Origin: Spirochaetaceae bacterium
GTDB lineage: Bacteria; Spirochaetota; Spirochaetia; Treponematales; Breznakiellaceae
Direction: 5' to 3'
Length of the DNA stretch: 9,080 nt
Assembly (NCBI GenBank): GCA_031258625.1
Contig: JAIRMO010000148.1
Span: 1 to 9,080, forward strand
Each line of letters opens with the position of its first letter. Position 1 is the stretch's first letter. A program made the translations under genes and the position numbers. The notes under the pieces are model-generated. The model searched no databases, had not been told where the DNA came from, and saw nothing but the letters and a program-made list of their open reading frames with translations. Positions 1-7,767 of the stretch are shown piece by piece.

Positions 1-1036
1 GCCCCGCTACCGGGGGATAGATCCCCCGCTGGGTAAGTTCCCGGTCCTGGACGATCTGCCCCTCGGTGATATACCCCGACAGATCCGGAATGGGGTTGCT
101 GATGTCGTCGTTGGGCATGGTGAGGATCGGTATCTGGGTAATGGAACCGGTGGAACCGTGGATCTTCCCCGCCCGCTCGTAGAGGCTCGCCAGATCGGAA
201 TAAAGGTAGCCGGGATACCCCTTACGGCTGGGAACCTCCCCCCGGATGGAGGAAACCTCCCGGAGCGCCTCGCAGTAATTGGTCATGTCGGTCATTACCA
301 CCAGGACGTGCATGTTTTTTTCGTAGGCCAGATATTCCGCGGCGGTCAGGGCGCACCGGGGGGCCACCAGCCGCTCCAGAGAGGGGGCGTCCGCCAGGGA
401 AAGAAACACCACCACATTCGCCAGAACCCCGGTCCGTTCAAAATCGTCCAGAAAGAACCGGGCCACGTCGTATTTTACCCCCATGGCGCAAAAAATCACC
501 ACAAAGGATTCCCCGGCGCCCAGGATCTTTGCCTGCCGGACTATCTGGGCGGCGAGTTTGTTGTGGGGAAGGCCGTTCCCGGAAAAGATCGGCAGCTTTT
601 GCCCCCGGATGAGGGTGTTCATCCCGTCGATGGCGGAGATCCCGGTCTGGATAAAGTCCCGGGGATAGGTCCGGGCATAGGGGTTGATAGGAAGGCCGTT
701 TACGTCCTGGGTCAGGGAAGAAAAAATATTCCCGTAACCGTCGATGGGCTCTCCAAGGCCGTTAAAAACCCGGCCCAAGAGACCGGTACCCACCCGGAGT
801 TCCATGGGCTTTCCCAGAAATTCCACCCGGCTGTCATCGGCGGACAGTCCCGTATTGTTTCCAAAAAGCTGAATGGCGGTCCAGTCTTCGCTCATATCCA
901 CCACCCGGCCCAGGCGTTTCTCCTCATCCCGGCCGTAAACCGCCACCACCTCGTTGAACCCCACGTTCCGGCCCCGGCGGGTGATCACCACCGGGCCTTC
1001 AATCCGGGAAAGTCCCCGGTACTCTATACCCCTCAT
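1..1036 (-). CDS. atpB: V/A-type ATPase subunit B (regulatory, non-catalytic), partial: C-terminus off left edge
   Basis: This is the non-catalytic nucleotide-binding subunit that alternates with A in the cytoplasmic A3B3 head. 345 codons are present; the family is usually about 430-470 residues, so roughly the last fifth is missing. I translated it from the minus strand: the N-terminal beta-barrel begins [17 protein letters not shown], followed by a nucleotide-fold region with [14 protein letters not shown] near residues 152-165. That stretch sits where A has its P-loop but lacks the GxxxxGKT signature, as expected for B. Later motifs are [48 protein letters not shown] and, at the break, RGIYPPVAG, all typical of B. 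The ATG at 1036 is preceded by GGAGG (1043-1047) at 6 nt. It lies 37 nt after the stop of A. Identification is very secure; subunit D is expected next but not visible. Confidence 0.96.
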   Translation of the reverse strand, partial: MRGIEYRGLSRIEGPVVITRRGRNVGFNEVVAVYGRDEEKRLGRVVDMSEDWTAIQLFGNNTGLSADDSRVEFLGKPMELRVGTGLLGRVFNGLGEPIDGYGNIFSSLTQDVNGLPINPYARTYPRDFIQTGISAIDGMNTLIRGQKLPIFSGNGLPHNKLAAQIVRQAKILGAGESFVVIFCAMGVKYDVARFFLDDFERTGVLANVVVFLSLADAPSLERLVAPRCALTAAEYLAYEKNMHVLVVMTDMTNYCEALREVSSIRGEVPSRKGYPGYLYSDLASLYERAGKIHGSTGSITQIPILTMPNDDISNPIPDLSGYITEGQIVQDRELTQRGIYPPVAG

Positions 1037-1042
1037 ACAAAA

Positions 1043-1047
1043 CCTCC
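1043..1047 (-). promoter_or_regulatory. Shine-Dalgarno of subunit B
   Basis: GGAGG on the minus strand, 6 nt before the ATG of subunit B. It fixes the start of this gene, which was read directly from the sequence. Confidence 0.8.
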
Positions 1048-1073
1048 GCGGACGATCCTCTTAAAAGTACCGA

Positions 1074-2864
1074 TCATAGCATATCCCGGTTCCGGTAACT
1101 CCGTTCCAGTTCTTCCAGGGACGCCCGCATTTCCCGTTCAAAGTTTAAAAGCCCCTCGGGATCGTCGTTTTTGATCTCGCTCTTGAGCCGGGAAAGCCGC
1201 TCCCGGATGGGGAGGGAGTTGATCTTATACAGGGGCGCCCCCAATTTGATACAGGCCTGGGACCGCTGATAGAATTCCATGATGAGTTCCAGAAGCCGCA
1301 CCTGTTTGGCGGGGACGCAGTACATATCCACCTCGTCAAAGGAATTTTGCTGGAGAAAACCGTTTTTGAGGAGTTCCGCGGTGAGGAGGATAAGACGCTG
1401 ATCATCCGGGAGGGCGTCGGGACCGATGAGCCGGACGATCTCCGCCAGGCGCTGCTCTTTTTTAAGGAGATCCAGGGCTTCCTGGCGTACCGGGGCCCAC
1501 TGGGGGTTCACCTTTTCCCACCAGGATTCCACTTCCCCGGCGTATTCGGAATAGCTGTCTGTCCAACTGATGGCGGGGTAATGCCGGGCGTTGGCCAAAT
1601 CCCGGTCCAGGGCCCAGAAACAGCGGATGAACCGTTTGGTATGCTGGGTGACGGGCTCGGAAAAATCCCCCCCGGGGGGAGAAACCGCCCCGATGATGGA
1701 GATAGACCCCTCCGCCCCCCCGCAGGTACGAACCCGTCCGGCCCGCTCGTAAAATTCCGCGAGCCGCGTGGGGAGGTACGCGGGAAAGCCCTCTTCGGCG
1801 GGCATCTCCTCCATGCGGCCCGAAAGCTCCCGGAGGGCCTCGGCCCAGCGGCTGGTGGAATCCGCCATGATTGCCACATGGTACCCCATGTCCCGGTAGA
1901 ATTCCGCCAGGGTAACTCCGGTGTAGATCGATACTTCCCGGGCCGCCACGGGCATATTGGAGGTATTGGCGATGAGGATGGTCCGCTCCATGAGGGACCT
2001 GCCCGTCCGGGGATCGGTCAGCTCGGGAAATTCCGTCAGGACATCGGTCATTTCATTTCCCCGTTCCCCGCAACCGATATAGATGATCACATCCGCGTCG
2101 CACCATTTGGCAATGGCGTGCTGGGTCATGGTCTTACCGGTTCCGAAGCCCCCGGGGATGGCCGCGGTTCCCCCCTTGGAGAGGGGAAAAAACACGTCGA
2201 TGACCCGTTCCCCGGTGATCAGGGGTTTGTCCGGGGGAAGCCGTTCCGCGCTGGGCCGGGGGATCCGTACCGGCCACCATTGGGCCAAGGGGATGACCTC
2301 TCCGGAGTCGGTCCGGGCCGCCGCCGTATCCGGGGGATAGTCCCCGGGGGGGATGAGTTCCGTCAGCCGCCCTTCCCGAATAGTGGGGGGGATCAGGATC
2401 TTACAGGTAATGCTTTCCGTTTCCTTTACCGTTCCCAGGGTTAACCCCGGAAGGGCCCGTACCTCGGCGCCCGCGGCCAACCGGGCCGTCAGCTCCGGAT
2501 CGGGGACAAAGGTCCAGGATTTGGCCGGATCCAGGGGCTCCCCCCGGCTGCCCGCTGCCATAAAGGGCCCGTTTTGTTTAAAGAGGACTTCCAGGGGACG
2601 CTGGATCCCGTCGTAGATGGTACCGATGAGTCCGGGGCCGAGGAGTACCGAAAGGGGCCTTCCGGTGGATACGGCGGAAGCGCCGATCTTGAGCCCCGTT
2701 TCGTCTTCGTATACCTGGATCACCGCCTCGTCCTGTTCCAGCCGGACTATCTCTCCGATGATCCGTTTCTCCCCGACCTCCACCACATCAAAAAGACCCG
2801 CCCCGCCGAGCCCCTCGGCGCGAATAATGGGGCCTGAAATTCGTCTGACCTTACCTTCAATCAC
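1074..2864 (-). CDS. atpA: V/A-type ATPase catalytic subunit A
   Basis: Catalytic ATP-hydrolysing or synthesising subunit of the cytoplasmic head, 596 residues, a normal length for the family. From the chosen start the order is: N-terminal beta-barrel ([12 protein letters not shown]), the non-homologous region typical of A subunits (about 110-190), the P-loop PGGFGTGKT at 237-245 with Lys244, [11 protein letters not shown] with the presumed catalytic Glu267, [15 protein letters not shown], the Walker B region [17 protein letters not shown] (330-346), and [15 protein letters not shown]. The C-terminal helical domain ends [19 protein letters not shown] chose the GTG at 2864 because it has GGAGG 9 nt upstream and gives the conserved N-terminus; an upstream in-frame ATG at 2972 would add about 36 residues that are out of family and lie inside subunit E. 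The gene overlaps the end of E by 8 nt. The P-loop has Gly where the commonest form of the family (PGPFGxGKT) has Pro. Confidence 0.97.
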   Translation of the reverse strand: MIEGKVRRISGPIIRAEGLGGAGLFDVVEVGEKRIIGEIVRLEQDEAVIQVYEDETGLKIGASAVSTGRPLSVLLGPGLIGTIYDGIQRPLEVLFKQNGPFMAAGSRGEPLDPAKSWTFVPDPELTARLAAGAEVRALPGLTLGTVKETESITCKILIPPTIREGRLTELIPPGDYPPDTAAARTDSGEVIPLAQWWPVRIPRPSAERLPPDKPLITGERVIDVFFPLSKGGTAAIPGGFGTGKTMTQHAIAKWCDADVIIYIGCGERGNEMTDVLTEFPELTDPRTGRSLMERTILIANTSNMPVAAREVSIYTGVTLAEFYRDMGYHVAIMADSTSRWAEALRELSGRMEEMPAEEGFPAYLPTRLAEFYERAGRVRTCGGAEGSISIIGAVSPPGGDFSEPVTQHTKRFIRCFWALDRDLANARHYPAISWTDSYSEYAGEVESWWEKVNPQWAPVRQEALDLLKKEQRLAEIVRLIGPDALPDDQRLILLTAELLKNGFLQQNSFDEVDMYCVPAKQVRLLELIMEFYQRSQACIKLGAPLYKINSLPIRERLSRLKSEIKNDDPEGLLNFEREMRASLEELERSYRNRDML

Positions 2865-3492
2865 CCAAGACCCCCTCCCCAAAAAGGGCCGCCACCAATT
2901 CCGCCCGCTTGTCCTCAAGCATCTCCTGGGCCATTCCGTCGATGGAGGCGGTAATCCGTACCGCCGGAGCATCGGCGACCAGGGCGGGAAAGGTTCCGGC
3001 CAGATTGAAACCGGGCTTCGCCGGGTTTAAAACCCAGCCCCCCTGGGGAAACACCCGCTGTAAAATCTCCAGGGCCTCTTCCCGGGTAAGCCCCCGGTAG
3101 GTAACCGGAAGCCCCCCTTCCCGGAGGTCCGCCAGTTCAGGACATTCCCGGAACCGTCTCGCTAGTTCCCTTCCCAAAAGGAAGAGGAGCCGTTCCCGGG
3201 ACAGACCCTCCAGGTATCCCTTCATAGCGGATTGTAAAAAGGATTCCACCTTTTCGGAGCGAACCCTCCGTTTGTCCAGGGGAAGCCGGGCCATGATCTC
3301 CCCCCGGGACTGTTCTTCCCGGCGGTTATACCGCCGGCCTATATCGGCCAGGGCATCTTCGGTTTTCTTTTGCCAAAGTTCCCCGGCGTTTTTTACCGTA
3401 TCGTCCGCGGTTTTGAGGATACGGTAGGCCTTTTTCCGGGCATCCTCCAGGATCTCCCGATCCAGTATCTCTGTTGATCGCAGTTCTTCCAT
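2857..3492 (-). CDS. atpE: V/A-type ATPase subunit E (peripheral stalk)
   Basis: Peripheral stalk subunit that ties the A3B3 head to membrane subunit I and resists rotation. It has 211 residues, near the family norm of about 190-210. The N-terminal half (about 1-110) is a charged, heptad-rich helix ([20 protein letters not shown], then an Arg/Glu-rich stretch), and the C-terminal half is the globular domain (about 110-211) that docks on the head. Weak primary conservation is normal for this family, so the call rests on length, helix-then-domain architecture and position immediately before A. The ATG at 3492 is 6 nt after the stop of F and has no clear Shine-Dalgarno, so translation probably depends on ribosomes finishing F. 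Its end overlaps the GTG of A. Confidence 0.88.
   Translation of the reverse strand: MEELRSTEILDREILEDARKKAYRILKTADDTVKNAGELWQKKTEDALADIGRRYNRREEQSRGEIMARLPLDKRRVRSEKVESFLQSAMKGYLEGLSRERLLFLLGRELARRFRECPELADLREGGLPVTYRGLTREEALEILQRVFPQGGWVLNPAKPGFNLAGTFPALVADAPAVRITASIDGMAQEMLEDKRAELVAALFGEGVLGD
2874..2878 (-). promoter_or_regulatory. Shine-Dalgarno deciding the GTG start of subunit A
   Basis: GGAGG inside a G-rich run on the minus strand, 9 nt before GTG at 2864. It lies within the last codons of subunit E and supports the short form of A over the longer ATG reading at 2972. Confidence 0.75.
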
Positions 3493-3498
3493 AAATTT

Positions 3499-3840
3499 CT
3501 AAACCCGTATTCCTATGGCTTCCCGGATGGAATCCACCAGGGACTTACGGCCCTCCAGTTTTCCCATGGTACCGGGCACCTCCACCACCAGGGGATAACG
3601 GCCGGAAAGCTGCCATTGGGTAAGTTCATCCCCCAGCCAATCCGCGGCTTCTTCGGTCATGATCAAAACCCGGCAACTTTCGGAATTGGGGAGTACCGTT
3701 CCGGCGGTTTCATCCCAACCTTGGGTAATCTTTAAAAAAACCGACCGGGCATGGCCGGCATCGGCAACGGCCTCTCCGTTAATACCCACAAACCGGAAAG
3801 CGGTCACCAATTCCTCATCCCCGATAAAAAAATAATCCAC
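3499..3840 (-). CDS. atpF: V/A-type ATPase subunit F (central axle)
   Basis: Small soluble subunit (113 residues) that binds the central axle (D) beneath the head; in related enzymes it modulates ATP hydrolysis. Family hallmarks are the N-terminal strand with IGDEELVTAFRFVGI, the middle VLIMTEEAADWLGDEL, the PLVVEVPGTMGK stretch and the C-terminal SIREAIGIRV, matching the Rossmann-like F/NtpG fold with its C-terminal helix. The start is GTG at 3840 (GTG GAT TAT TTT), 6 nt after the stop of K; no later in-frame ATG preserves the IGDEE motif. No convincing Shine-Dalgarno precedes it, suggesting coupling to K. The next gene, E, starts 6 nt after its stop. The symbol follows the common bacterial V-type naming and may clash with F-type atpF. 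Confidence 0.93.
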   Translation of the reverse strand: MDYFFIGDEELVTAFRFVGINGEAVADAGHARSVFLKITQGWDETAGTVLPNSESCRVLIMTEEAADWLGDELTQWQLSGRYPLVVEVPGTMGKLEGRKSLVDSIREAIGIRV

Positions 3841-3846
3841 CGGTTT

Positions 3847-4173
3847 CTAGAATATCATAATGAGGAGGGCCACGAGGAATCCCCAGAGACAAATCCCCTC
3901 GGCGAGCCCCGCGTAGGGCAGGGCCTTTCCGGAAAGCTCCGGGTTTTCGCTCATGGCCCCCATGGCCGCCGATCCAATCTGTCCTACCGCGACCCCCCCG
4001 GCGATACAGGAAATCCCCACCGCCAGGGCCGCGGCAAAATACTTCCACACCGAAGTATTCCCCGGGACCGTCTCGGAGGCCGCCTCGGCGGCGCCCTGCG
4101 TCTCCTGGGCAAAACCTACGGTACCTGAGAGGACACAAAAAACCAGGGCAAACAAAACAACCAAACGTTTCAT
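3847..4173 (-). CDS. atpK: V/A-type ATPase subunit K (membrane rotor ring, two-helix proteolipid)
   Basis: Forms the ion-carrying rotor ring in the membrane. From the chosen ATG it has 108 residues: a signal-peptide-like segment (MKRLVVLFALVFCVLSGTVGFAQ, about 1-23; written as two pieces MKRLVVLFALVF and CVLSGTVGFAQ), a short Ala/Glu-rich linker, helix 1 (about 45-74, ending GQIGSAAMGAMSENPE) and helix 2 (about 84-108) carrying the ion-binding Glu92 in AGLAEGICLWGF. This is the single-hairpin form, as in the Thermus enzyme, not the four-helix form of about 156 residues seen in Enterococcus. Two adjacent ATGs occur (4176 and 4173); I chose 4173 because GAGGAG lies 7 nt before it (4 nt before the other). 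A longer upstream reading to 4425 would run through subunit I and the hairpin region and is unlikely. The gene stands after the structured 151-nt gap. Confidence 0.94.
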   Translation of the reverse strand: MKRLVVLFALVFCVLSGTVGFAQETQGAAEAASETVPGNTSVWKYFAAALAVGISCIAGGVAVGQIGSAAMGAMSENPELSGKALPYAGLAEGICLWGFLVALLIMIF

Positions 4174-4180
4174 CATATAA

Positions 4181-4186
4181 CTCCTC
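4181..4186 (-). promoter_or_regulatory. Shine-Dalgarno of subunit K
   Basis: GAGGAG on the minus strand, 7 nt before ATG 4173 and 4 nt before ATG 4176. It is a strong site, contrasting with the missing ones for F and E, and fits the need for many K copies per enzyme. Confidence 0.8.
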
Positions 4187-4236
4187 AAAATCTTGAGCCC
4201 CTTTCGCCACCCGGTTGGGTTTGAAAAAGACCTGAG

Positions 4237-4260
4237 AAAACCGGCCCAAGGACCGGTTTT
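4237..4260 (-). terminator. Terminator-like or attenuating hairpin between subunits I and K
   Basis: Perfect 8-bp stem AAAACCGG / CCGGTTTT around an 8-nt loop. On the minus strand it is followed by TTTTCTC, a short and imperfect U-tract, so it may be a partial terminator, an attenuator or a stabilising 3' end left by RNA processing. The plus-strand side also ends in TTTTCTTT, so it is near-symmetric. It sits in the 151-nt gap between the stop of I (4325) and the start of K. Full termination would cut off K, F, E, A and B from the upstream promoter unless a new promoter lies in the gap. Confidence 0.5.
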
Positions 4261-4279
4261 CTTTGAACTCATATTACTT

Positions 4280-4296
4280 GACAAGCAAAACTTGTC
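4280..4296 (-). repeat. Inverted repeat (6-bp stem) in the I-K gap
   Basis: GACAAG and CTTGTC flank a 5-nt loop and form a perfect small hairpin. It is the middle of three consecutive inverted repeats between I and K. It could be an RNA stem or a protein-binding palindrome. Confidence 0.5.
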
Positions 4297-4297
4297 T

Positions 4298-4318
4298 TTC
4301 AAAATATGACATTTTGAA
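4298..4318 (-). repeat. Inverted repeat (8-bp AT-rich stem) just after subunit I
   Basis: TTCAAAAT and ATTTTGAA flank a 5-nt loop, a perfect 8-bp match starting 6 nt beyond the stop of subunit I. It is AT-rich and has no clean U-tract, so it is less likely to be a terminator than a processing site, RNA stem or operator-like palindrome. Confidence 0.5.
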
Positions 4319-4324
4319 CCGGCT

Positions 4325-6388
4325 TCAATCGGAATTCCTGACCTTACCCGGAACAACCTCCCGGCGAAACCGGAAGGGGGAAAATTCCACCCCGGTTTCG
4401 GTAAAAAACTTGCTAAAGAATTCATAATATTGAAGACGTACCACCTGAATGGCGACGATCATGCCTTCGAGCAGGATTATCACGGTGTTCCCAAAGATCA
4501 TGATCATCACCGAAAACAGGAGCCCTCCGGCGATGTGGGACACCATCCCCGAAAGGGTAAACACAATAAAGGACAGTACCGCGTGGGACAGGGCAAAGGC
4601 TCCGACCCGGAGAAAACTCACCGTATTGGAGATATAGGTCGACGCGGTTTCCAGGATTTCCACAAACCCTTCCATAATAAAAACCATAAGCCCCTGTTCC
4701 AGGATGGGCCGCTCCCCGGATATGATCCGCCATATCACCGGGCCAAAAAAGATACCGCAAGCCGGCGTCAACAACCCCCCCAGGTCAAACCAGGTAAAAG
4801 GCTTTCCCGCCAGGATCTTTACGGCGATAAAAACGGCATACCAAAAAAGCAATACCCCCGCCAGGCCGGTTTTTGAGAAAAAGGCCTTTTCATACTTTTT
4901 GAGGGTACATTGATTGACGATGTTCACCAAAAGCCCCACGGAATTGAGGAGGATCCCCACGGCAAGGGTAAATCCAAAAAAATAAAAGAGTTTTTCTATA
5001 CTGCCCTTTTCCGGCATAAGATGGAGAATCCGCCCGGGAGGTTCCCCGGTCTGACCGGTGAGGTTCATGAAAAACCCCGTAATTGCCTTGGTGGGGGCGA
5101 TGAGGAACTCTTCGTGGGTAAAAACTTCGCCGTTTAAAAAACCCATAACCATGGAACTGATCCCCACCGCAATCAGCGGGACAGAATACTTCCTGAAACC
5201 TCCCAGGGCCTTAGGCCCCCTTTTTCCGGTAAGGAGCCCCAGGAGGAAGAGGACCAGACCCTGGCCCAAATCCCCAAACATAATACCAAAGAGGATCGTA
5301 AAAAAGAAAGCCACAAAGGGGGTGGGATCGATGGTTCCGTAAAGGGGAGCCCCATAGGAGAACACCACCCCTTCAAAACCCTTGACAAAGGAACCATGTT
5401 CCAGGGAAACGGGAACCTTTTTTTTACCCTCTTTTATATCCTCCACTTCATCGGGGTTAAAAGCCCGGATCGCTACCCTTCCTTCGGTGCATTTTTCCAG
5501 CCCCTCCACCATGCCCGGCACCGCGTCCGACGGGACCCAGCCGGATAACACATAGACGCTCCGGGTACTCCGCAGCTTCCTTTTGAGCTGTTCCACCAGG
5601 GATGCCATAAGGTAGGCCGCGGCAAGGGAGGCCAGGGTTCCGCCGTACTCGTCCCGCATCTGGGCTTTTTCGGCGCTTATTTTGTCCAATTCCCTTTGTA
5701 CCCCCGCGAGCCGGGCCCCAAGCCCCGAAAGCAGTTCTCCGGGAACCCCCTTATAGCCTTCGGGGATAGTAATGGGAACAAAGGACAATTTTTTTAATTC
5801 CGAATCCAGGGCAAACCGGCCCTTCCGGGAAGCCGCGGCCAGTATACGGTCCCCGGGCTCATCGGGGGACCCTTGCCCCAGGGGGATAATCACCGCCCGG
5901 TCCGAGAGATTTTCCCGTAATTCGTTTTGTTTTTTAGGATCCAGCCGTCCGACCCGAAGGGTCAGGTAGGAAAGCTGGTCCAATTCGGAAAAGGGCGCGT
6001 TGAGATTGGCAAAAGCCTTGGCTTCGTTCAGGGCCTCCTCAACCTTTCTTTTTTCCCCCTTTTCCTCGTTCTCCCGGTTGCTCAAGATCCCTATGGCCGT
6101 GGTGATTTTATCGGTAAGCACTTCCTCGGTTTCTCCGGGAAGGCGGCTCGATTCTTCGGGTTCTTCGGGAAGTTGAAGGCCCAAATAGGCGGCCCTGGCC
6201 TTGATACGTTCCAGGTTTTCCAGAATATGCCGGTAATCCGCGGTATCCAGGGCATGAACCACCCCTTGGGCCTCCTCGTCCTCGGAAAGGTGTAGAAGGG
6301 CCCGGCGGCCCAAATATTCTATCACCTGATCCACATCCCGGCTTAAAACAGTGAGCTCAATCTGTTTCATCTTCCTGGGGCGTATCAT
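4325..6388 (-). CDS. atpI: V/A-type ATPase subunit I (membrane stator, a-subunit homologue)
   Basis: Membrane stator subunit (687 residues; family about 620-700) that forms the ion half-channels beside the K ring. Residues 1 to about 340 are cytoplasmic and coiled-coil rich (MIRPRKMKQIELTVLSRDVD; LENLERIKARAAYLGLQ), joining the peripheral stalks. After that come about eight membrane segments, beginning near PFVAFFFTILFGIMFGDLGQ, a hallmark loop of the family. The essential Arg of the channel is Arg594 in VSFLRVGAFALSHAVLS, and a second conserved Arg is Arg651 in IQVVRLQYYEFFSKFF. The ATG at 6388 overlaps the stop of C as ATGA, with GGAGG at 6396-6400, 7 nt upstream. This supports it over the internal Met at residue 7. 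It is the last gene before the structured gap preceding K. Confidence 0.97.
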   Translation of the reverse strand: MIRPRKMKQIELTVLSRDVDQVIEYLGRRALLHLSEDEEAQGVVHALDTADYRHILENLERIKARAAYLGLQLPEEPEESSRLPGETEEVLTDKITTAIGILSNRENEEKGEKRKVEEALNEAKAFANLNAPFSELDQLSYLTLRVGRLDPKKQNELRENLSDRAVIIPLGQGSPDEPGDRILAAASRKGRFALDSELKKLSFVPITIPEGYKGVPGELLSGLGARLAGVQRELDKISAEKAQMRDEYGGTLASLAAAYLMASLVEQLKRKLRSTRSVYVLSGWVPSDAVPGMVEGLEKCTEGRVAIRAFNPDEVEDIKEGKKKVPVSLEHGSFVKGFEGVVFSYGAPLYGTIDPTPFVAFFFTILFGIMFGDLGQGLVLFLLGLLTGKRGPKALGGFRKYSVPLIAVGISSMVMGFLNGEVFTHEEFLIAPTKAITGFFMNLTGQTGEPPGRILHLMPEKGSIEKLFYFFGFTLAVGILLNSVGLLVNIVNQCTLKKYEKAFFSKTGLAGVLLFWYAVFIAVKILAGKPFTWFDLGGLLTPACGIFFGPVIWRIISGERPILEQGLMVFIMEGFVEILETASTYISNTVSFLRVGAFALSHAVLSFIVFTLSGMVSHIAGGLLFSVMIMIFGNTVIILLEGMIVAIQVVRLQYYEFFSKFFTETGVEFSPFRFRREVVPGKVRNSD

Positions 6389-7443
6389 GGTTCTACCTCC
6401 AGCATGGCGAACACATCTTTGGCGGACAAACCCAGGCCGAGACCTTCGGCGACACTGGTCAAGAGGTCCTCTTCAAACTGCTTGAGTTTAATAAAACAGG
6501 AGACGGTATCTATGGAAAAGGGACTCCGGCGGAAGAATTGCCGGGCCAGGTGGTACAGGTATTGGGCGGCCGCGTTTTGGAAATACCGGGGGTCGGCCTT
6601 CCAGGGCTCCCCGGGCCTTTCAGGGTTGAGAAACTCCGTCCGCCCCCATTTTTCCCAGTCCGAAGGATTGTCCAGGGCCATGGACAGGGATGCCAGGGCG
6701 TCATCCGCCAGGGTCCTTTCTCCCGGGGCCTCCGGGGTATGGGAAGGGGCCTGGGGGGCGTGTTTTTTCCCGGTTTTGATAGGAACGAGGATGTTTTTTA
6801 TTTCCTCCGGGGGCATTCCATAATAGGTTCTCAGCCGTAAGGCCCAGGATGCGTTCCTGAGGGAGATCTCTTCGGCCAGGATCTTTTCGATGGCGGTCCG
6901 GTCCTTTCCCGGCAGGGAAAAAAGGGAATTCCACAGAAGGGTATAATAGCGGCGATCCAGTTTGGTCTGAAGGAGGATGCCGTCTTTATCGGCGTGGATA
7001 TCCTCTTTCAGGAGAAAGGCGAATTCCGTATCCGTTACCATGGCCGCAAGATCCGGAAAGGCCTTGAAATTTACCGTACCAAAGTCCCCCAGGCCGGTAA
7101 ATTCCGGTTTTTTTGCCTCCGCTCCGGTGATAGCGCTTAGGGCGCTTTTGATATCCCCATATTCATAGGACCTGACCAAGCGTAAAAGCAGTTCCGGAGG
7201 ATTTGAGAAGGATCTCACCAGGGAGGTAATCTGTTTCACCGCCCGTCCGGTGATACGCCGTTCCAGGTCCACGAGGAGTTCCCGTTCGGGGAGGTCCCGG
7301 GTTTTATGGGGAAATACCAGCCGGTCCAGTTCCGTAAGCCGGGTTACGGAACTAAGCCGGGAAATTCCTTTTCCCACAAAGGATTTTCCGATTACCCCGC
7401 AAGCCTTGGCAAAGGCGTAGGCCCGTTCCCCGGATCCCGTCAT
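6385..7443 (-). CDS. atpC: V/A-type ATPase subunit C (AC39/d-like, rotor socket)
   Basis: Funnel-shaped soluble subunit that sits on the K ring and receives the central axle, 352 residues (family about 320-360). Recognisable parts are the N-terminal AYAFAKACGVIGKSFVGKGI with LTELDRLVF, the middle NASWALRLRTYYGMPPEEI (about 197-215) and the C-terminal FIKLKQFEEDLLTSVAEGLGLGLSAKDV region (written here as FIKLKQFEEDLLTSVAEG then LGLGLSAKDV, about 317-344), which matches the repeated helical pattern of the AC39 family. A Pro/Ala/Lys-rich linker at about 222-243 looks like a lineage insertion. I chose the ATG at 7443, with GGAGAAGG 9 nt upstream and a family-like N-terminus, over an upstream in-frame ATG at 7515 inside the preceding gene. 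It begins 1 nt after the previous stop and overlaps I by 4 nt. Confidence 0.9.
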   Translation of the reverse strand: MTGSGERAYAFAKACGVIGKSFVGKGISRLSSVTRLTELDRLVFPHKTRDLPERELLVDLERRITGRAVKQITSLVRSFSNPPELLLRLVRSYEYGDIKSALSAITGAEAKKPEFTGLGDFGTVNFKAFPDLAAMVTDTEFAFLLKEDIHADKDGILLQTKLDRRYYTLLWNSLFSLPGKDRTAIEKILAEEISLRNASWALRLRTYYGMPPEEIKNILVPIKTGKKHAPQAPSHTPEAPGERTLADDALASLSMALDNPSDWEKWGRTEFLNPERPGEPWKADPRYFQNAAAQYLYHLARQFFRRSPFSIDTVSCFIKLKQFEEDLLTSVAEGLGLGLSAKDVFAMLEVEP

Positions 7444-7444
7444 G

Positions 7445-7753
7445 TTAACAATCCTTCTCCAGGAAACTTTCAACAGTCCTGATAAAGGCTTCGGTATTAA
7501 CCGGCATGGCATCAAGACTATCCTCGTAAAAGCCGAGCTGTTTTTTATAATCCTCTTTTACCCGGGCTATTTTTTCTTCATATTGGGCCTCCAGGCGGTC
7601 CGTTTCCCGGTTGTACCGTTCGTCGTATAGACGACGATTCTGCTTTTCCCCCTCGGTAATACGGCGATCCGCCTCGGCTTGAGCGTCATCTACCAAAGTC
7701 GAAGCCTCCGCTTCAACCTCTAAAAGATGCCGAAGCATATCCTGTTCATCCAT
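7445..7753 (-). CDS. V/A-type ATPase peripheral stalk subunit, G/H-like coiled coil
   Basis: A 102-residue, highly charged, Cys-poor protein predicted to be one long helix: EVEAEASTLVDDAQAEADRR, then repeated Arg/Glu/Lys/Tyr heptad-like residues to about 72, ending VESFLEKDC. In bacterial and archaeal V/A-ATPases a protein of this size and composition (AhaH, VatG, NtpF) pairs with E to form the peripheral stalk. The first gene of the Enterococcus ntp operon, ntpF, occupies a similar lead position. The call rests on length, composition and position, since these proteins share little sequence. ATG at 7753 has only a weak AGG 6 nt upstream, and the gap to the ptsN-like stop is 14 nt. An unrelated coiled-coil protein remains possible. 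Confidence 0.7.
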   Translation of the reverse strand: MDEQDMLRHLLEVEAEASTLVDDAQAEADRRITEGEKQNRRLYDERYNRETDRLEAQYEEKIARVKEDYKKQLGFYEDSLDAMPVNTEAFIRTVESFLEKDC

Positions 7754-7767
7754 GGAAAACCTGCTTT

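Noticed and set aside
158..1174. 338-codon open frame on the plus strand opposite subunit B
   Set aside because: It is antisense to a clearly conserved gene, its translation is Gly/Pro/His/Arg rich with no family features, and long antisense frames are expected in GC-rich coding DNA.
1347..2444. 365-codon open frame on the plus strand opposite subunit A
   Set aside because: Same reasoning: low-complexity Gly/Pro-rich product lying opposite a conserved ATPase gene, without its own Shine-Dalgarno.
2865..2972. ATG at 2972 as start of subunit A
   Set aside because: The added residues do not resemble the family, lie fully inside subunit E, and the GTG at 2864 has a strong Shine-Dalgarno.
4271..4302. 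Minus-strand TTGAAA and TAATAT as an internal promoter for K
   Set aside because: The spacer is 20 nt, too long for a normal promoter; kept only as a possibility to test within the I-K gap.
4278..4307. Plus-strand TTGACA followed by AAATAT at 18 nt, a possible antisense promoter
   Set aside because: The -35 matches perfectly but the -10 matches at only 3 of 6 positions, and the site overlaps the inverted repeats, which could create it by chance.
4174..4425. Upstream extension of subunit K to 4425
   Set aside because: It would run through the end of subunit I and the hairpins, and lacks a Shine-Dalgarno, while GAGGAG marks the downstream start.
4430..4876. Plus-strand frame of 148 codons opposite subunit I
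   Set aside because: Charged, His-rich shadow of the hydrophobic membrane helices of I on the other strand.
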